Origin: Acidobacteriota bacterium
Lineage (GTDB): Bacteria; Acidobacteriota; UBA6911; RPQK01; JADFOI01
Length of the DNA stretch: 11,197 bases
Direction: 5' to 3'
NCBI GenBank assembly: GCA_022545645.1
Contig: JACZQQ010000068.1
Coordinates: forward strand, 1-11,197
The notes beneath the pieces are model-generated. The model had not been told where the DNA came from and did not search any database. It saw only the letters and a program-made list of their open reading frames with translations. Positions 4,423 through 11,197 of this stretch are shown one piece after another (positions within the stretch are counted from its first letter, which is position 1; each line of letters starts with the position of its first letter). A program made the translations under genes and the position numbers.

Positions 4423-7074
4423 ATGGATATCAGTCGTTTAACGGAAAAAGTTCAGGAAGCCCTGAGAGAGGCTCAAGTTAAGGCTCTGCAACTCGGTCAC
4501 CAGCATGTTGAAGTGGAGCATCTTTTACTGGCCCTCCTGGAACAGGAACAGGGGCTCGCCACTTCGATGTTTCATCGAGCGGAAATCAGTGGAGAAGATC
4601 TCAGGAAAAGTCTTCAAGAGGAACTCGACGCCCTTCCAAGAATTTCTAGTCCCTCGGGGCCCCCCGATCAAGTGTATGTTACGGGACGCCTCAGTTTGCT
4701 GCTGGAACAGGCCCAGGAGGAAGCCAAGACGCTTGGGGACGAATATGTCTCGGTGGAGCATCTGCTGCTGGCTTTGACCGCGGACAAAGGTGCTGCAGGA
4801 AGAATCTTTAGTGAGTTGGGGGTGACTCGAGAGAGACTGATGCAGACCCTGTACCATATTCGAGGCAGCCAAAGGGTTACCACACCCAACCCTGAAGTGA
4901 CCTATGAGGCGCTTGAGAGATATGGCCGCGATCTGACGTTACAGGCAACCCAGGGCAAACTGGATCCGGTCATCGGGCGCGATGAGGAAATCCGCCGCAT
5001 CATGCAGGTCTTGTCCCGTCGTACCAAGAACAATCCCGTTCTCATTGGGGAGCCAGGGGTTGGCAAGACCGCGATTGTGGAAGGGCTGGCTCAGCGAATC
5101 GTTCGAGGTGACGTTCCGGAGGGCTTAAAGAACAAGAGGATTGTATCTCTGGACATGGGCGCTCTGATTGCAGGGGCAAAATACCGGGGAGAGTTTGAGG
5201 AGAGGCTTAAGGCTGTTCTTAAGGAAGTCCAGGACTCACAGGGCGAGATTATTCTTTTCATTGACGAACTGCACACCGTGGTCGGTGCCGGTCGGGTGGA
5301 AGGCGCTATGGATGCGGGAAACCTCCTGAAGCCGATGCTGGCTCGTGGGGAACTGCACTGCATTGGTGCCACTACGCTGGACGAATATCGCAAGCATGTC
5401 GAAAAAGATGCTGCACTGGAGCGGCGGTTTCAAGTTGTTCTGGTCAGTCAACCTTCTGTGGAGGACACGGTTTCGATCTTGCGCGGATTGAGCGAGCGAT
5501 ACGAAGTACACCATGGTGTCAGAATCAAGGATTCGGCTTTGGTTGCTGCAGCGGTGCTCTCCAACCGGTACATTTCAGATCGGTTTTTGCCCGACAAGGC
5601 CATTGATCTGGTCGATGAGGCGGCCGCAAAGTTGCGCCTCGAAATGGATTCTATGCCTTTTGAGCTCGATGAGTTGCGACGCCGGGTCATGCAGCTCGAG
5701 ATCGAGCGAGAAGCATTGAAAAAGGAAACCGATAAAGCCTCAAAGGAACGCCTGGCTAAACTGGAGAAGGGACTCGCGGATTTGAAGGTCCAGGCCGACG
5801 CGCTCCATGCCCAATGGCAGATAGAAACGGAACGGCTGCAGCGCTCGAGAACCCTTCGTGAACAGATTGAACGGACCAAGATTGAAATCGAGCAAGCTGA
5901 ACGAGAATATGATCTCAACCGGGCGGCGGAGCTGAAGTACGGCACGTTGGCAGGGTTGGAGCGCCAACTGGAGGAGGAAGAAGAAAGCCTGGCAAAGGAG
6001 CCTGATCCTGACCACTCTTTGAAGGAGGAAGTTGATGATGAGGACATTGCCGAAGTGGTGAGCCGTTGGACCGGCATCCCCATGTCGAGGCTGCTTGAAG
6101 GAGAAGTACAAAAACTACTTCATCTGGAAGATGCTCTCCATTTGCGTGTTGTGGGCCAGGAAGATGGAACGGCGGCGGTGGCTGAAGCGGTCATTCGAGC
6201 CCGTTCGGGTCTGAAAGATCCGAACCGTCCTGTGGGGAGCTTCATTTTCTCGGGTCCGACCGGGGTGGGGAAGACAGAGCTGGCCCGTGCTTTGGCCGAG
6301 TTCATGTTCGATGACGAGGGCGCCATGATTCGAATCGACATGTCCGAGTATCAGGAGAAGCATTCAGTGGCCCGACTGATCGGAGCACCGCCGGGGTATG
6401 TGGGATACGAGGAGGGTGGCCAGCTCACGGAAGCGGTACGGCGTCGACCCTATTCGGTGATTCTTCTGGACGAAATTGAGAAGGCTCACTGCGACGTCTT
6501 TAATACTCTGCTGCAAATCCTGGAGGACGGTAGACTCACCGATGGGCAGGGTAGGACTGTTGATTTCAAAAACACTATTGTGATCATGACCTCCAATATT
6601 GGGAGCCATCGCATTCTTGAATATTCCCACGCCTTTGAAGGGCTTGAATATGAAGAGATGAAAGGAGCTGTATTGGAGGAATTGAGTCGTCACTTCAGAC
6701 CGGAATTCCTCAACCGGGTGGATGAAATGATTGTCTTTCATGCTTTGTCCGAGGAACACTTGAAAGAGATTGTGGAAATCCAGCTCCAGAATTTGCGCCA
6801 TCGGCTCGCCGACCGCAATATCCAGATTGAGGTGACCCCGGAAGGGCGCGAATTTTTGGTTCGAGTCGGCTATGATCCGAACTACGGTGCTCGTCCGTTA
6901 AAGCGGAGCATTCAGAAGGAGCTGGAGAACCCTCTCGGCCGCTTGATCCTTCAAGGGACAGTCGAAGATGGGGGCGGAGTGCTGGTCGATTTTGATGCCT
7001 CCAAAAAAGGCTTAACCTTTACGCCCCGCTCGGCGGTAGCTGAAAAGGAAGTCGAGGTCACTGTCGGGGTGTAA
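4423..7074 (+). CDS. clpB: ATP-dependent chaperone/disaggregase ClpB
   Basis: ClpB is the hexameric Hsp100 machine that, with DnaK/DnaJ/GrpE, pulls polypeptides out of aggregates. At 883 residues it is slightly longer than the E. coli protein. The double Clp N-domain repeats are at about 1-150, each with the EHLLLAL motif. AAA1 follows with Walker A GEPGVGKT (209-216), pore loop around Y254, Walker B FIDE (279-282) and arginine fingers R334/R335. The middle coiled-coil domain spans about 405-530; its presence separates ClpB from ClpC and ClpA. AAA2 has Walker A GPTGVGKT (611-618), pore loop GYVG (658-661) and Walker B LLDE (681-684), and ends in GARPLKRSIQKELENPL. The start has a good AAGGAG four bases before the ATG. 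It diverges from grpE, a functional partner, and converges with the LysM transglycosylase gene. Confidence 0.98.
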   Translation: MDISRLTEKVQEALREAQVKALQLGHQHVEVEHLLLALLEQEQGLATSMFHRAEISGEDLRKSLQEELDALPRISSPSGPPDQVYVTGRLSLLLEQAQEEAKTLGDEYVSVEHLLLALTADKGAAGRIFSELGVTRERLMQTLYHIRGSQRVTTPNPEVTYEALERYGRDLTLQATQGKLDPVIGRDEEIRRIMQVLSRRTKNNPVLIGEPGVGKTAIVEGLAQRIVRGDVPEGLKNKRIVSLDMGALIAGAKYRGEFEERLKAVLKEVQDSQGEIILFIDELHTVVGAGRVEGAMDAGNLLKPMLARGELHCIGATTLDEYRKHVEKDAALERRFQVVLVSQPSVEDTVSILRGLSERYEVHHGVRIKDSALVAAAVLSNRYISDRFLPDKAIDLVDEAAAKLRLEMDSMPFELDELRRRVMQLEIEREALKKETDKASKERLAKLEKGLADLKVQADALHAQWQIETERLQRSRTLREQIERTKIEIEQAEREYDLNRAAELKYGTLAGLERQLEEEEESLAKEPDPDHSLKEEVDDEDIAEVVSRWTGIPMSRLLEGEVQKLLHLEDALHLRVVGQEDGTAAVAEAVIRARSGLKDPNRPVGSFIFSGPTGVGKTELARALAEFMFDDEGAMIRIDMSEYQEKHSVARLIGAPPGYVGYEEGGQLTEAVRRRPYSVILLDEIEKAHCDVFNTLLQILEDGRLTDGQGRTVDFKNTIVIMTSNIGSHRILEYSHAFEGLEYEEMKGAVLEELSRHFRPEFLNRVDEMIVFHALSEEHLKEIVEIQLQNLRHRLADRNIQIEVTPEGREFLVRVGYDPNYGARPLKRSIQKELENPLGRLILQGTVEDGGGVLVDFDASKKGLTFTPRSAVAEKEVEVTVGV

Positions 7075-7083
7075 GGACTGGTG

Positions 7084-7151
7084 GCGGGTGTTCATGGAGG
7101 TCAAGATCGAGGCCGCGGAGAACGAAGAGCTTGGCCTTCCTGGACACCCGC
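7084..7151. terminator. Possible stem-loop between converging clpB and mltD
   Basis: GCGGGTGT (7084-7091) is the exact reverse complement of ACACCCGC (7144-7151), and the pairing extends imperfectly inward by a few bases. The loop is long, about 52 bases, and there is no T-run, so it is at best a poor intrinsic terminator. Its place in the only 78 bp between two converging genes is the reason to list it. Confidence 0.25.
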
Positions 7152-7152
7152 G

Positions 7153-8652
7153 CTAGGGGATGAGAAGGACTTGTCCCAGGAAGATCAGGTGAGGGTCGTC
7201 GATCAGATTCATGCTTTGCAGCTGCCTAAGAGAGGTGCCGAATTTGATGGCAATCTCAATCAGAGTATCGCCTGGACGGACCCGGTACTGTGTGGGTCGC
7301 TCAGACGCCTCAGAGACGAGAAGAAACTGTCCCGGATAGATTCGGTCCGGATTCGAGAGGTTGTTGGCAAGCTGAAGCGTGGAGACGGAACTGCCCACTC
7401 GGTTCGCTATGACAAGGAGAGTGTCGCCATCCTGCACCCGGTAACCCATCGCGCCGTTGTCGGCCACCAGAATCGGGCCGGAGGCGGCAGGAACAGTTTC
7501 AAGAGCTGCCGCAATCGTTTCTCCCTGACCATGAGGAAGATGGATCTCGAGTCCGGCCGGCAGAATCTTCGATCTTTGCCAGACATCTGCCCTGATGTGC
7601 GGATTATAGTCCCGGAGAATTTCTTCCGTGAGTCCCTGGATCTGAGTGAAATGGCTTAGCCGGTGGGACCTTTTCAAAGAGATGGTGTCATATAGTCTGG
7701 GAGAGGCAAACTCCAGGGGGCCGAAGTAGTCCGAATAGTTGCGGGCCACTGAAACGGCTGCCAAAAACTCGACATAAAAATTCTTGCTGGCGAACCCGAA
7801 GGTCCGGGATTGGTATTGCTGGATAATCTTACCCATATCGGCGCCAAAACGTCTTTTGGCCCGCGCCATCCCGTTTGTGCCATGATTGAAGGCGGTCACG
7901 GCCAGGGGCCAACTCTCCAGGGTGTCGTAGTTCTCTCGAAACAGGCGCGCCGCCGCTTCACTCGATTTCAAAGGATCGAGGCGTTCATCCACAGAACGGT
8001 TGATTTTCATGTAACGGCGTCCCGTTCCGCGTATAAACTGCCAAATACCTGCCGCGCCTCGTTTGGAATAAGCGCTATAATCAAAGGAGGACTCGACATG
8101 GGGCAAAAGCGCGAGCTCGGTGGGGAGACCGTGCTCCTGAAAGATGGTTTCAATCTTGCTGAGATACTGCCCGGAACGGATCAATCCTTCCCTGAATTTT
8201 TCCTTGATGCCCCTTTGGGAGCGGATGTTCCTACCCAACTCTCTCAAGAGCTGGGAAGAAGGAGAGTAGCCGTGAGATTCAAGAAGGCGGATGATTTTCT
8301 TGTGCGTTTTTGTGAGCTTCTCCGAGTCGAAACCGTATCGTCGTATCTCCCCAAAGAGCCGCTGGAATTCTTTCTCCTTTTCCCCCAATTTTTTTCGCTG
8401 GCGTTCGTACTCGACGCCGTCGTCACGAACTCCCCTGGCAAACCGGACCACCTCGTAAATCAAGCGAACATCGTTTTGGTCATGGATCAGGACTTCTCGG
8501 TCCCCGTACTCGGTAAAGATTGCCTTCCAGAACTCGATTCCGTCTGCAAAGCCCTTGGAAGGGAAAGAGCTGGAGATCTGATCCAGGGAGAACGAACCGG
8601 CACCCAGGAGGCTTGATGAAAAAAGCAGGAAGAAAAAAAACCGTTGCACCAT
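7153..8652 (-). CDS. mltD: Lytic murein transglycosylase with two LysM domains (MltD-like)
   Basis: The protein likely cleaves the MurNAc-GlcNAc bond of peptidoglycan in the periplasm to give 1,6-anhydro products. It has 499 residues. A short basic start plus the hydrophobic run at 5-18 forms a probable signal peptide; it has no lipobox cysteine, unlike E. coli MltD, which is a lipoprotein. A charged helical region of about 80-160 precedes the SLT domain. The domain carries the catalytic glutamate E187 in LLPHVESSFD and SKRGAAGIWQF at 196-206, then AFNHG at 254-258. Two peptidoglycan-binding LysM modules close the protein, about 413-455 and 466-498, each with the GDTL core. It follows aroK after 44 bp. 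The ATG has no clear ribosome site; a small hairpin occupies that place. Eight T residues in a row lie in the signal-peptide codons. Confidence 0.93.
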   Translation of the reverse strand: MVQRFFFFLLFSSSLLGAGSFSLDQISSSFPSKGFADGIEFWKAIFTEYGDREVLIHDQNDVRLIYEVVRFARGVRDDGVEYERQRKKLGEKEKEFQRLFGEIRRYGFDSEKLTKTHKKIIRLLESHGYSPSSQLLRELGRNIRSQRGIKEKFREGLIRSGQYLSKIETIFQEHGLPTELALLPHVESSFDYSAYSKRGAAGIWQFIRGTGRRYMKINRSVDERLDPLKSSEAAARLFRENYDTLESWPLAVTAFNHGTNGMARAKRRFGADMGKIIQQYQSRTFGFASKNFYVEFLAAVSVARNYSDYFGPLEFASPRLYDTISLKRSHRLSHFTQIQGLTEEILRDYNPHIRADVWQRSKILPAGLEIHLPHGQGETIAAALETVPAASGPILVADNGAMGYRVQDGDTLLVIANRVGSSVSTLQLANNLSNPDRIYPGQFLLVSEASERPTQYRVRPGDTLIEIAIKFGTSLRQLQSMNLIDDPHLIFLGQVLLIP

Positions 8653-8658
8653 TGTTGT

Positions 8659-8675
8659 TTTGCTATGTTAGCAAA
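8659..8675. repeat. Perfect 7-bp palindrome just upstream of mltD
   Basis: TTTGCTA and TAGCAAA pair perfectly around a 3-base loop. On the coding strand of mltD the hairpin ends six bases before the ATG, where a ribosome site would be expected. It lies in the 44-bp aroK-mltD spacer. It could be an operator half-site pair or an RNA hairpin; neither is shown. Confidence 0.45.
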
Positions 8676-8696
8676 GCCGTGCGACCTGGGAAAGGA

Positions 8697-9200
8697 TTAT
8701 CTGATCTCACTCAGATGGCCCTCTATCTCCGCGCAGATTTGTTGGGGTGACTTGCCTTCAACTTCCACCGGGATGTCTGCTCGTTGATAGATTTTCTCGC
8801 GACGGCGAAACAGGGATTCCCATTGCTCAGGGTTTCTCGCCAAGGGGCGATGTTGAGAGTCCCTGCATCGTCTTTTTGCCAGGTAAAGGGGGATCTTGAG
8901 CCACACCGAGATTCCGTGTTTGGAGATATAATCACGATTGATCTTGTTCACGAAGGTTCCTCCTCCAAGAGCCATCACACAGGGCTCTGAAGGTGGGTTT
9001 TGGACCAAGGTTTCCGACTCCAATTTCCGGAAATACTCCTCTCCCTGAGACTCGAAGATTTCGGAAATCGTCCTCTCCTGCTCCTCTTCGATCAGGTTAT
9101 CCAGATCATAAAAGGGACGATCCATCCTTCCTGCCAGGACCGGACCAATGGTCGACTTTCCACTTCCCATGAATCCAACGATATAAATGTGTTTGTCCAT
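8697..9200 (-). CDS. aroK: Shikimate kinase
   Basis: The enzyme phosphorylates shikimate at the 3-hydroxyl with ATP, the step just before EPSP synthase (aroA, upstream on the same strand). The 167-residue length is typical. The P-loop GFMGSGKST is at 9-17. Shikimate-binding residues are D34 in YDLDNL and R58 in EEYFRKLE, together with the GGG loop at 79-81. The lid arginine is in HRPLA near 117-121. The ATG at 9198-9200 is fixed by the short distance to the P-loop and by an in-frame TAA four codons upstream. The terminal repeat of a MITE-like element starts at the very next base, so no native leader or clear ribosome site remains. The two elements separate it from aroA by 473 bp. mltD follows after 44 bp. 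Confidence 0.97.
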   Translation of the reverse strand: MDKHIYIVGFMGSGKSTIGPVLAGRMDRPFYDLDNLIEEEQERTISEIFESQGEEYFRKLESETLVQNPPSEPCVMALGGGTFVNKINRDYISKHGISVWLKIPLYLAKRRCRDSQHRPLARNPEQWESLFRRREKIYQRADIPVEVEGKSPQQICAEIEGHLSEIR

Positions 9201-9400
9201 TAGCCCGTATTATGCATAAGTTCTCGTCACGAAGCGACGAAAGCGCCGACCTGGGTGCGTTGCGCCACGCGCGATCGAGGCCCCCGCAAACGTACTCTTG
9301 AGTACGTTGAGGAGGCCGACCGAGCGCAACACAGCCGGTGCGCAACGCACGCCGGATGATTTTGTCTCTGCAGTAGAGAATTTATGCATAGTCCGGGCTA
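9201..9400. mobile_element. MITE-like foldback element 1 (about 196 bp plus flanking TA)
   Basis: Terminal inverted repeats start GCCCGTATTATGCATAAG on the left (from 9203) and match the right end (to 9398) at all but 3 of about 23 positions. TA stands on both sides (9201-9202 and 9399-9400), consistent with a TA target duplication. The interior is itself largely self-complementary: GTGCGTTGCGC near 9256 against GCGCAACGCAC near 9340, and a 9-bp central stem AACGTACTC / GAGTACGTT (9289-9308) with a 2-base loop. There is no transposase, so it is non-autonomous. Its left end adjoins the aroK ATG and its right end adjoins element 2. Confidence 0.75.
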
Positions 9401-9676
9401 TAGTGTCTCGTCCCATGAATACCATGACGTTTGTGGCGAGCGCGACGGCATCAAGTTCGCGAAGCAACGACGACGCGATGTCAGTGACATCGTGGAGGAG
9501 GAGCGACAAAGAAATCGATGCCGTCCCGCCGCCACCCTTCGGGCTGATGGGGGTTGCGGGCGATCTCTGTGTCGCTCGTCGTCGCCGATGTCCCTGCATC
9601 ACCTTCTCCTCGTTCCTTGATCTCCCCTCGCAAGCCCCATCAGCAAACGTTATGGTATTCATGGGACGAGACACTA
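9401..9676. mobile_element. MITE-like foldback element 2 (272 bp, TA-flanked) at the 3' end of aroA
   Basis: Inverted repeats of 31 bp with a single mismatch (9403-9433 and 9644-9674) start GTGTCTCGTCCCATG. They are flanked by TA at 9401-9402 and 9675-9676. A TA duplication with simple inverted ends fits the IS630/Tc1-mariner type, but the mobilising family is inferred. Self-complementarity continues inside, for example 9486-9507 against 9571-9592 at 18 of 22, so the whole element could form one long imperfect hairpin. A small palindrome lies at 9476-9492. No transposase is encoded. The right-hand TA plus the first base of the element form the aroA stop codon. It is unlike element 1 in terminal sequence. 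Confidence 0.8.
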
Positions 9677-10957
9677 ACTCAGAGATTGCAGTCTCTCGAA
9701 AAATTCCGGGAAGGATACGGATACACAGGAGGGGTGATCGAGTTCGACCGGTTGTGTCGCGATGAGTCCGGCCACGGCAAATGCCATGGCTATGCGATGA
9801 TCTCCAAAGGTCTGGACCCTTCCGCCCTGAATTTGCTGGTTGGGTGGAACAAAGAAACCGTCCGGGTACTCTTCAACCTGCACACCCAGATTTCTCAGAT
9901 TTACAACCACAGATTTTATTCGGTCGGACTCCTTCTTGCGCAGTTCTTCGCCTCCCCGGACCCGGAGTCCCCGTTCCAGGCGCGTGGCCAGGACAGCTAG
10001 AGCAGGAATTTCGTCGATCATGTTGGGGAGCCACTTACCGCTGATCTCGGCGGGAAATCTCCTGAGTAGCTCATGGCTGAAACAAATCTTCAGATCACAA
10101 ACAGGTTCAGCGTTGAACTCCCGAGGATTTGTTCTTTCAACCCGGGCTCCCGAATCTTCCAGCAGAGTGAGCAGACCTGTGCGAGAAGGATTGACTCCGA
10201 CCCTTCTCAGGTAGATCTCAGCATCGGGAACGAGAAGGGCGGCCACGATGAAAAAGACAGCCGCTGAAAAATCGCCGGGGATTTCCATTTGAACCGCCTT
10301 TAAAGATACTGGCCCTTTCACTTTCAATTGCTGTTCCGCTTCCGTCAAGACGACGTCGAAGAATGGTAGTGCACGCTCCGTGTGATCACGCGAGGGAACG
10401 TCTTCCACTACTGTGGTCTCCCCTTGGGCCATCAGTCCGGCCAGAAGAACACACGATTTTACCTGAGCACTGGCCATCGGCAAACGGTAATGAATTCCCC
10501 GCAGTTGTGAACCGGTAATGCGCAAGGGTGGGTATTCATCCTGGACCGCCTCAATCCTTGCGCCCATTTGGGTGAGGGGGCGGATGATCCGCTCCATGGG
10601 CCGACGATTCAAAGAGTCATCTCCCTGGATCGTGGAAGCGAATGGGGAAGCAGAAAGCAGGGCGGAAAGAAGGCGAACGGTGGTTCCACTGTTTCCGGCG
10701 TCGAGAAGCTCCCTGGGCTTCTGAAACCGCTTCCATCCTGCACTTTGGATTTCGACCTCATTTTTGGATTGCCGGATCCCCAAACCGAGTTTTTTGAGAC
10801 AGCGAAGTGTCGATTGACAGTCCTCGCTCTGTGAAAACTGGGAGATGCGGGTAGTCCCGTTGGCCATGGCTCCTAGAATCGCATAGCGGTGGGAAATCGA
10901 TTTGTCCCCGGGTAGGGTAAGCTCTCCCCGCAAACAGGAGACGGGTTGAATAATCAT
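9674..10957 (-). CDS. aroA: 3-phosphoshikimate 1-carboxyvinyltransferase (EPSP synthase)
   Basis: AroA joins phosphoenolpyruvate to shikimate-3-phosphate, the sixth shikimate-pathway step and the step after AroK. The protein has 427 residues and covers both inside-out beta-alpha domains. Visible motifs are PGDKSISHR at 16-24 (K19, R24), GNSGTTVRLL at 88-97, SAQVK at 163-167, RDHTE at 190-194, MIDEIP at 313-318 with the catalytic D315, and ELRKKESDR at 338-346. SAQVK and RDHTE resemble the class II group (Bacillus type). Position 91 is glycine, so the alanine of naturally glyphosate-insensitive CP4-type enzymes is absent. The ATG overlaps the uvrB stop as ATGA. The stop codon TAG is formed at the edge of a mobile element; without it the frame would run six codons further (Y S P D Y A, then TAA). 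The core enzyme looks intact. Confidence 0.97.
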   Translation of the reverse strand: MIIQPVSCLRGELTLPGDKSISHRYAILGAMANGTTRISQFSQSEDCQSTLRCLKKLGLGIRQSKNEVEIQSAGWKRFQKPRELLDAGNSGTTVRLLSALLSASPFASTIQGDDSLNRRPMERIIRPLTQMGARIEAVQDEYPPLRITGSQLRGIHYRLPMASAQVKSCVLLAGLMAQGETTVVEDVPSRDHTERALPFFDVVLTEAEQQLKVKGPVSLKAVQMEIPGDFSAAVFFIVAALLVPDAEIYLRRVGVNPSRTGLLTLLEDSGARVERTNPREFNAEPVCDLKICFSHELLRRFPAEISGKWLPNMIDEIPALAVLATRLERGLRVRGGEELRKKESDRIKSVVVNLRNLGVQVEEYPDGFFVPPNQQIQGGRVQTFGDHRIAMAFAVAGLIATQPVELDHPSCVSVSFPEFFERLQSLS

Positions 10958-11197
10958 TTCTGCTGTTTGTCCGACCGCTGACCTAGAAATCCCAGTTGTA
11001 GATCGATTTCTTTCAAGCGCTTGATCTTGTCTCTGTATTCAGCTGCCTTTTCAAACTCAAAGCGCTCGGCGGCAGCCCTCATTTGGGTCTCTAGTTTCGT
11101 CATCTCTGCCCTGATCTCTTCTGCCGAAGAGTACTCCTCGATTTCTTCTGCCACGACGGAGACCTGAGAGTAATCCAGCTGTGCCATCTGCAGAAAG
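10954..11197 (-). CDS. uvrB: Excinuclease ABC subunit B, C-terminal end (cut by window end)
   Basis: Only about the last 80 residues are visible; the reading frame is open to the window edge, so the methionine at 11185-11187 is internal. The part shows the UvrB-type linker (VVAEEIEEYSSAEEI) followed by the UVR helical hairpin, with FEFEKAAEYRDKIKRLKE as its core. In UvrB this hairpin binds UvrC during nucleotide excision repair. UvrC and ClpC-type proteins also carry UVR motifs, but a C-terminal UVR hairpin following this kind of linker fits UvrB best. The helicase motifs are outside the window. The stop codon overlaps the aroA start (ATGA), so aroA is probably translationally coupled to it. 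Confidence 0.85.
   Translation of the reverse strand, partial: FLQMAQLDYSQVSVVAEEIEEYSSAEEIRAEMTKLETQMRAAAERFEFEKAAEYRDKIKRLKEIDLQLGFLGQRSDKQQK

Noticed and set aside
5448..6083. 211-codon serine-rich open frame antisense to clpB
   Set aside because: It is a shadow of the ClpB middle-domain codons; the low-complexity S/R composition is an antisense artefact.
7084..7151. Strong bidirectional intrinsic terminator between clpB and mltD
   Set aside because: The loop is about 52 bases and there is no T-run on either strand; it is kept only as a low-confidence stem-loop.
7810..8616. 268-codon open frame antisense to mltD
   Set aside because: It mirrors the codon pattern of the clear SLT/LysM gene, has no recognisable domain and no ribosome site.
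9210..9674. 154-codon open frame on the minus strand starting at the end of element 2
   Set aside because: It crosses two unrelated inverted-repeat elements, is rich in S, R and A, shows no transposase motif such as DDE, and the openness can come from the GC-rich self-complementary sequence.
9674..10957. Naturally glyphosate-insensitive AroA
   Set aside because: Class II-like motifs are present, but position 91 is glycine rather than the alanine of CP4-type enzymes, and the N-P-S-R segment deviates, so tolerance cannot be claimed.

Overview
The window is chromosomal core-gene territory of a Gram-negative-type bacterium. It carries peptidoglycan-lipid, phospholipid, shikimate, recombination, repair and chaperone genes and a periplasmic LysM transglycosylase. 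Nothing in it is plasmid- or phage-like. The protein sequences and the repeat-rich spacers suggest a deep-branching lineage such as Nitrospirota, but this is a low-confidence guess from general resemblance. There are ten protein genes, two of them cut by the window ends, and no RNA genes, CRISPR arrays or autonomous transposons.

Left block (1-1969, minus strand): truA, then uppS, then cdsA (partial). UppS makes the C55 lipid carrier precursor and CdsA makes CDP-diacylglycerol. uppS and cdsA share an ATGA stop/start overlap, so they are probably translationally coupled. Middle-left (1970-3617, plus strand): yebC and ruvC, set in two spacers filled with degenerate heptanucleotide repeats and hairpins. 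ruvA and ruvB do not follow ruvC here.

Centre (3614-7074): grpE (minus) and clpB (plus) diverge from a compact 179-bp spacer with a recognisable sigma70-type promoter on each strand. ruvC and grpE converge with overlapping stop codons. GrpE and the ClpB disaggregase both serve the DnaK system, so the pair makes functional sense even though hrcA, dnaK and dnaJ are absent.

Right block (7153-11197, minus strand): uvrB (3' end only), aroA, aroK and an mltD-like LysM transglycosylase. uvrB and aroA overlap by ATGA. Between aroA and aroK lie two abutting, non-identical MITE-like foldback elements (about 196 and 272 bp), each with clear terminal inverted repeats and flanking TA. The first ends at the base next to the aroK start codon. 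The second lies on the aroA stop codon, and removing it on paper extends aroA by six codons. This insertion pair is the most unusual thing in the window.

The second point of interest is the set of heptamer arrays around yebC. The GGTCTGC family appears upstream of yebC, inverted just after its stop codon, and again before ruvC. Apart from these, the window looks like ordinary core genome.
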